This document shows, piece by piece, positions 60,544 through 64,000 of a stretch of 64,000 bases of DNA. Origin of the DNA: Caenorhabditis elegans (taxonomy: Eukaryota > Nematoda > Chromadorea > Rhabditida > Rhabditidae); assembly GCF_000002985.6 (NCBI RefSeq), contig NC_003279.8:7874001-7938000 (forward strand), written 5' to 3'. The notes under the pieces were generated by a model. The model had not been told where the DNA came from, did no database searches, and was given only the letters and a program-made list of their open reading frames with translations. Positions within the stretch are counted from its first letter, which is position 1, and each line of letters begins with the position of its first letter. Both the position numbers and the translations under genes were made by a program.

Positions 60544-62265
60544 TATTACCGCTGGAGCTGTTGTTGTAATCAATTAGCTGAAAAGTTAAATGGAATAAAA
60601 GGCGGGTAATCTGCTTGTCCCATCTGACCTGACCTCTGGTAACTGTGGCAAAACGCGTTTTTGATACACGACGTCCCGAAAATATTTTCAACATAAAATT
60701 TTTTAGACGTCAAATTTTCAAATCCACTTGTTGCTACGGCTACAGAGTTCTACAAATTTAGGGACACGCTGTTTGATAAAATAAGTATGTGGTAAGAAGA
60801 AAAACAATAAGGTCATGGCATTCACGCGAAGAAAAATGAGTCGTGGAAGCTAGTTCTCAAAAACGGGTTTGATAATATGCATAGGCTCAGGTGTCAGCAT
60901 TATCCCTCAAAAAAGGAAAGAGAAAAGTATTTCAGGAAAGGCATTCCATAAGACTATTCAAAAACGTTACGCAATTAAATTCGTAATTCGATTATGAACA
61001 CGAATTCGCAGTGCGATTCACCAAGGTTGACTATTGGAAACAGTAAAATGAAACGAAAAAAGTGAGCACAAAGATTGAGAATAGGGTTCACACACCATCG
61101 AAATTTCGATTTCCGCCCACATCAATTATCAGCGTCAACAGATAAAGCAACATACCTCTTGTTTTTGCCCAGCCTACGCTTTTATTGATTATTTTTAAAA
61201 CTAGTTTAAAGAAAGGGTCAATTTCTCAGAGGCCACGATGGCACGCGACTTATAATTCAAAAGTGAAATAAAACAATCTTTTTCTCAAAAATCTGTTAGT
61301 GAGAAGCCTTTCGTATATCAAATACTTCCCACAAAAGGACGATAATGGAAGCGCAGCTGTGCCGATTTTCCAGCTGTCTTCCCTCTACCGCTGACCCTCT
61401 TTTTTAACTGGCGTTCTCCATTCCGCCATTGCATTGATAATACGATGGGAAGCGCTAGTTCCGTGGGAACCATCCACTTTTGGTAATGTACGAACCGTTC
61501 GGTGAATTTCGCAATATTTTGGTGTGAGGTAAAGGAAGATGCGCCGAGGGAAACAAGGGTCAAAACGAAATGCAAACGAATACCCATTCAGGCCAAGCGT
61601 GCGCGCCGAGAATGAAGAATAAACGGACGGGATAGGACACGAATTGGCTCTCTCAACTTGTCACAAGTTACCGACATGAATGGTGATTCAGAAAACAGAA
61701 CAGGAATCTTTTCGTGGTGACGCCGCGGCATTTGTATTGGGTTTGGCGCCAAAAATAGTAGAAATGGTGCGCGAGGATGATTTGAAACTGGCGCCCTCGG
61801 CTGTCGCGAGACCCGAAGAACTCGGGGGATGTTCAACTGGGGGGATTACCAACTCGGGGGATTGGCCCCGCCCACAGAACCGTGGCTTGCAATACGCCCA
61901 TTTCTGCAAATGCCGCACGGTTTTAAAATCATTTTTTCTTGTTAATCCTCGCTCTATTGATAAAAATACAGTTTTAAAACCGTGCGGCAGTTGCAGAAAT
62001 GGGCGTATTGCAAGCCACGGTTCTGTGGGCGGGGCCAATCCCCCGAGTTGGTAATCCCCCCAGTTGGACATCCCCCGAGTTCTTCGGGTCTCGCTGTCGC
62101 TGGACACAGTCTGCATTTTTACGTGAGGGTGCACCAAACATATTTGAATTGTACACCATTACGCCACCTTGCGGCCGTAAGAACTCGTGCTTTAATATTG
62201 AAGCCTCAATTAATTTTCCTGCATTCAACGAAAAAAATAACTCACTTTTTTTTCAAATTTCAGAT
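60544..62265. other. Divergent promoter region of nmy-2 and the UBR7-like gene
   Basis: No coding sequence is supported. The interval should hold both promoters. A long inverted-repeat element occupies 61806-62094; open frames of 75-150 codons in that area on both strands come from its GC-rich arms. The 1.2 kb next to nmy-2 has no repeat that I can see. Confidence 0.6.
61806..62094. mobile_element. 289 bp fold-back (MITE-like) element with ~123-base arms
   Basis: The left arm, 61806 to ~61928, starts GCGAGACCCGAAGAACTCGG. The right arm, ~61972-62094, is its nearly exact complement and ends CCGAGTTCTTCGGGTCTCGC. The arms share runs such as GGGGGATTACCAACTCGGGG and AATACGCCCATTTCTGC and are separated by about 43 AT-rich bases. 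No coding capacity is visible. It has the form of a small palindromic non-autonomous transposon. Confidence 0.8.
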
Positions 62266-63651
62266 ATGGACGATAAAAAGGAAGAAACACCATCGATTGC
62301 TCCTGTTCTTTGTGGAGAAGAAGGTAGATTGAGTAAATAAAATGCTGAACATCGTTCGAAAAAAAGATTTGCTTTAAAGCCAGAACTGAGTCAATAATAT
62401 AAATTTGATTTATTTTAATAAAAATAAATGAATAATTATTTAAACATTGCATTTTTTTCTTTCAGAGGAGGCAGTCACCCTTGGTGAAATCGTGGAAACC
62501 ATCGATTATTTGGAAGACAAAGCCGATGTATTGTTCGCAACCCAAAATCCAAACGTTTGCACTTATGCAGAAGGCTACAAACCTCGTCAAACATTATTCA
62601 CATGTCTCACATGCACACCTGCTCCAGAGATGGCTGGAGTTTGTTATGGATGCGCTTTAAATTGCCACGACGGGCACATCATTGTAGAATTGTACACAAA
62701 AAGAAAGTTCAAGTGCGATTGTGGAAATTCAAAATTCGGCGAGAAGAAATGTGCTCTCTATGAGGATAAAGATGCGAAAAACGAGTATAATATGTACAAT
62801 CATAACTACAACGGGAAATTCTGCACTTGTGACGTTTTCTATCCCGATGAAGACGGTGGAAAAGAGCTCCTACAGTGTGAAATTTGCGAAGATTGGTTTC
62901 ACGAAGAGGTTGGAGCTTTATTAATAGTAAGCATTGAATGAAAAATTGTATATTTATTTTTCAGCATATGCCGTTCAAGGATGTGAATTATTATTACGAG
63001 GAAATCGAAGCAAATAGCGATACAATTCTCAATAGAGATATCGCATCAGCCGTAAGTTTAAATAGACAATATTTCTTTAAAAATTTATCTTGAAATCGGT
63101 TGCCCAATTTTTTTCTGTTTTAGGTCTGTCTGGTATGTATCAAAAAACTTCCTTTCCTGATGCACATGAAATCTGGCAAAGATGTATTCTGCCATTCTAA
63201 GCTGATCGCCGAAGAAACGAAACCTGAACCACATGCTCTATGTATTGAACATTTTCGTGCAAAACTTTGCAAATGTGCCGATTGTGTTCGTGTCTATGAG
63301 ATGGCAGATTGTGAATTTCTACTGGACGATGAAGATGATATTGCCACATTCGACAGTGAATCAAGAAAAAAAGTCGAGGAGAACAAGACAACTGAAGATG
63401 ATGAAATGAGAGAAATGGTAAAACAAATAGGCATGGACGGAGCGCAACACTTTTATTCAGGTAAAATATTTTTAAAAAAATCAGTATTTCAAGATAAATT
63501 TACAGAAGTTCATAATTTCAAACGAAAGCTGGAAGACTTTTTAAATACAAAAGCGGAAGGTGGAAGAACAATTGCTGCTTCTGACATTAAGACATTTTTT
63601 GATGCTCTAAAGGAAGAGAATCTCGAGAAAAAGCGGGCTCGATACGAATAA
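62266..63651 (+). CDS. UBR7-type UBR-box and PHD-like protein
   Basis: Exons 62266-62323, 62466-62908, 62965-63051, 63124-63460 and 63506-63651 join in phase to 356 residues. A UBR box covers ~45-115, with the Cys/His pattern CLTCTP, GVCYGCALNCHDGHIIVEL and FKCDCGNSKFGEKKC. A PHD-like zinc region covers ~138-203 (FCTCDVFYPD, LLQCEICEDWFHEEH, VCLVCIKKLP). A third Cys-rich stretch follows (HALCIEHF, LCKCADCVRVYE) with an acidic C-terminal part. This is the UBR7 layout; human UBR7 is about 425 residues and ubiquitinates histone H2B. The start lies two bases after a TTTCAG acceptor, fitting SL1 trans-splicing. The last intron is 45 bases, in frame and without a stop, so retention would insert 15 residues. 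Confidence 0.9.
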
Positions 63652-63671
63652 TGGATCAAAAAATCACACAT

Positions 63672-64000
63672 TCACTCCTCATCGTCTTCTTTTGTTTCTC
63701 TTGATCCTTGTACATGTAAACCCCTTGAGTAACCTGAAATATTAAATTGGCTCTAATTTCAAAATACGAGACTCTCACCGAACCGTAGTTGATCCACAAC
63801 ATATGAGACGAGAACAGTGGCGGCTCGAAGACTTTCTCTGTGAATTTTCCAGCCTTGATATTCTCGAATTGTTTCCGTGATCGCCTCGCCCAATTTGTCC
63901 CAGTAATCAATCTACAAATCGTTTATTTGTTTCAAACTATTCCATTACTATTATTTCACCTTCATTCCTTTACTTCGCCGATACTTTGCATGTTTCTGGC
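63672..64000 (-). CDS. 3' end of an unrecognised gene (runs off right edge)
   Basis: Three exon segments join in phase: 64000-63960 (5' end off-window), 63911-63779 and 63733-63672. They give about 78 residues ending REYQGWKIHRESLRAATVLV, SYVVDQLRFGYSRGLHVQGS and an acidic tail KEDDEE. The middle exon reads as an amphipathic helical region (IDYWDKLGEAITETI). I do not recognise the family from this fragment. Its stop lies 20 bases from the stop of the UBR7-like gene on the other strand, so the two 3' UTRs must overlap. Confidence 0.65.

Noticed and set aside
60544..60573. Extension of NMY-2 upstream of MTSSRQ
   Set aside because: The added frame has no ATG, only a TTG, and the ATG start gives the expected 2,003 residues.
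61680..62340. Several 80-150 codon frames on both strands
   Set aside because: They are produced by the GC-rich arms of the inverted repeat and appear symmetrically on both strands.

Overview
This is a nematode nuclear window, almost certainly Caenorhabditis elegans chromosome I. Exons are short, many introns are only 45-60 bases, acceptors follow TTTTCAG, and DNA between genes is AT-rich. Spliced by hand, the minus-strand myosin gene at 53-60.5 kb gives 2,003 codons with the NMY-2 P-loop and tail. It lies next to an NBAS/SMGL-1 homologue and a COUP-TF receptor matching UNC-55. Exon joins below were placed by eye and checked for reading phase; no alignment or database search was run.

Layout. 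0-1.5 kb: 5' part of a secreted M14 zinc carboxypeptidase (minus). 1.5-10.3 kb: large non-coding interval with small repeats. 10.35-11.6 kb: an unrecognised 141-residue tail-anchored protein built from three repeat exons (plus). 11.6-15.5 kb: non-coding. 15.6-20.7 kb: a SEC14-plus-spectrin protein of the SESTD1 type (plus). 21.2-21.6 kb: a candidate solo LTR. 22.1-23.7 kb: a divergent nuclear receptor with an apparent one-base frameshift (plus). 25.0-30.9 kb: unc-55 (minus), with an unrelated Ala/Pro-rich membrane-protein gene inside one intron on the opposite strand. 33.2-39.9 kb: a secreted, probably GPI-anchored protein with a Ly6/activin-receptor-like Cys domain and Thr-rich stalk (minus). 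42.2-44.3 kb: a disordered nuclear-type protein, probably co-transcribed behind smgl-1 (44.6-52.3 kb), whose last intron carries a 1.1 kb palindromic element. 53.1-60.5 kb: nmy-2. 62.3-63.65 kb: a UBR7-like UBR-box/PHD protein (plus), tail to tail with the 3' end of another minus-strand gene that leaves the window.

The genes do not form one pathway. NMY-2 drives cortical contractility, SMGL-1 belongs to the NBAS family (ER tethering and nonsense-mediated decay), UNC-55 sets motor-neuron identity, and the UBR7 homologue is a predicted chromatin-linked ubiquitin ligase. The least-explained items are the three-repeat tail-anchored protein, the gene nested in unc-55 whose 3' end should run antisense into the DNA-binding exon, the Ly6/Thr-rich GPI protein with a 106-codon ORF abutting its start, and several palindromic elements.
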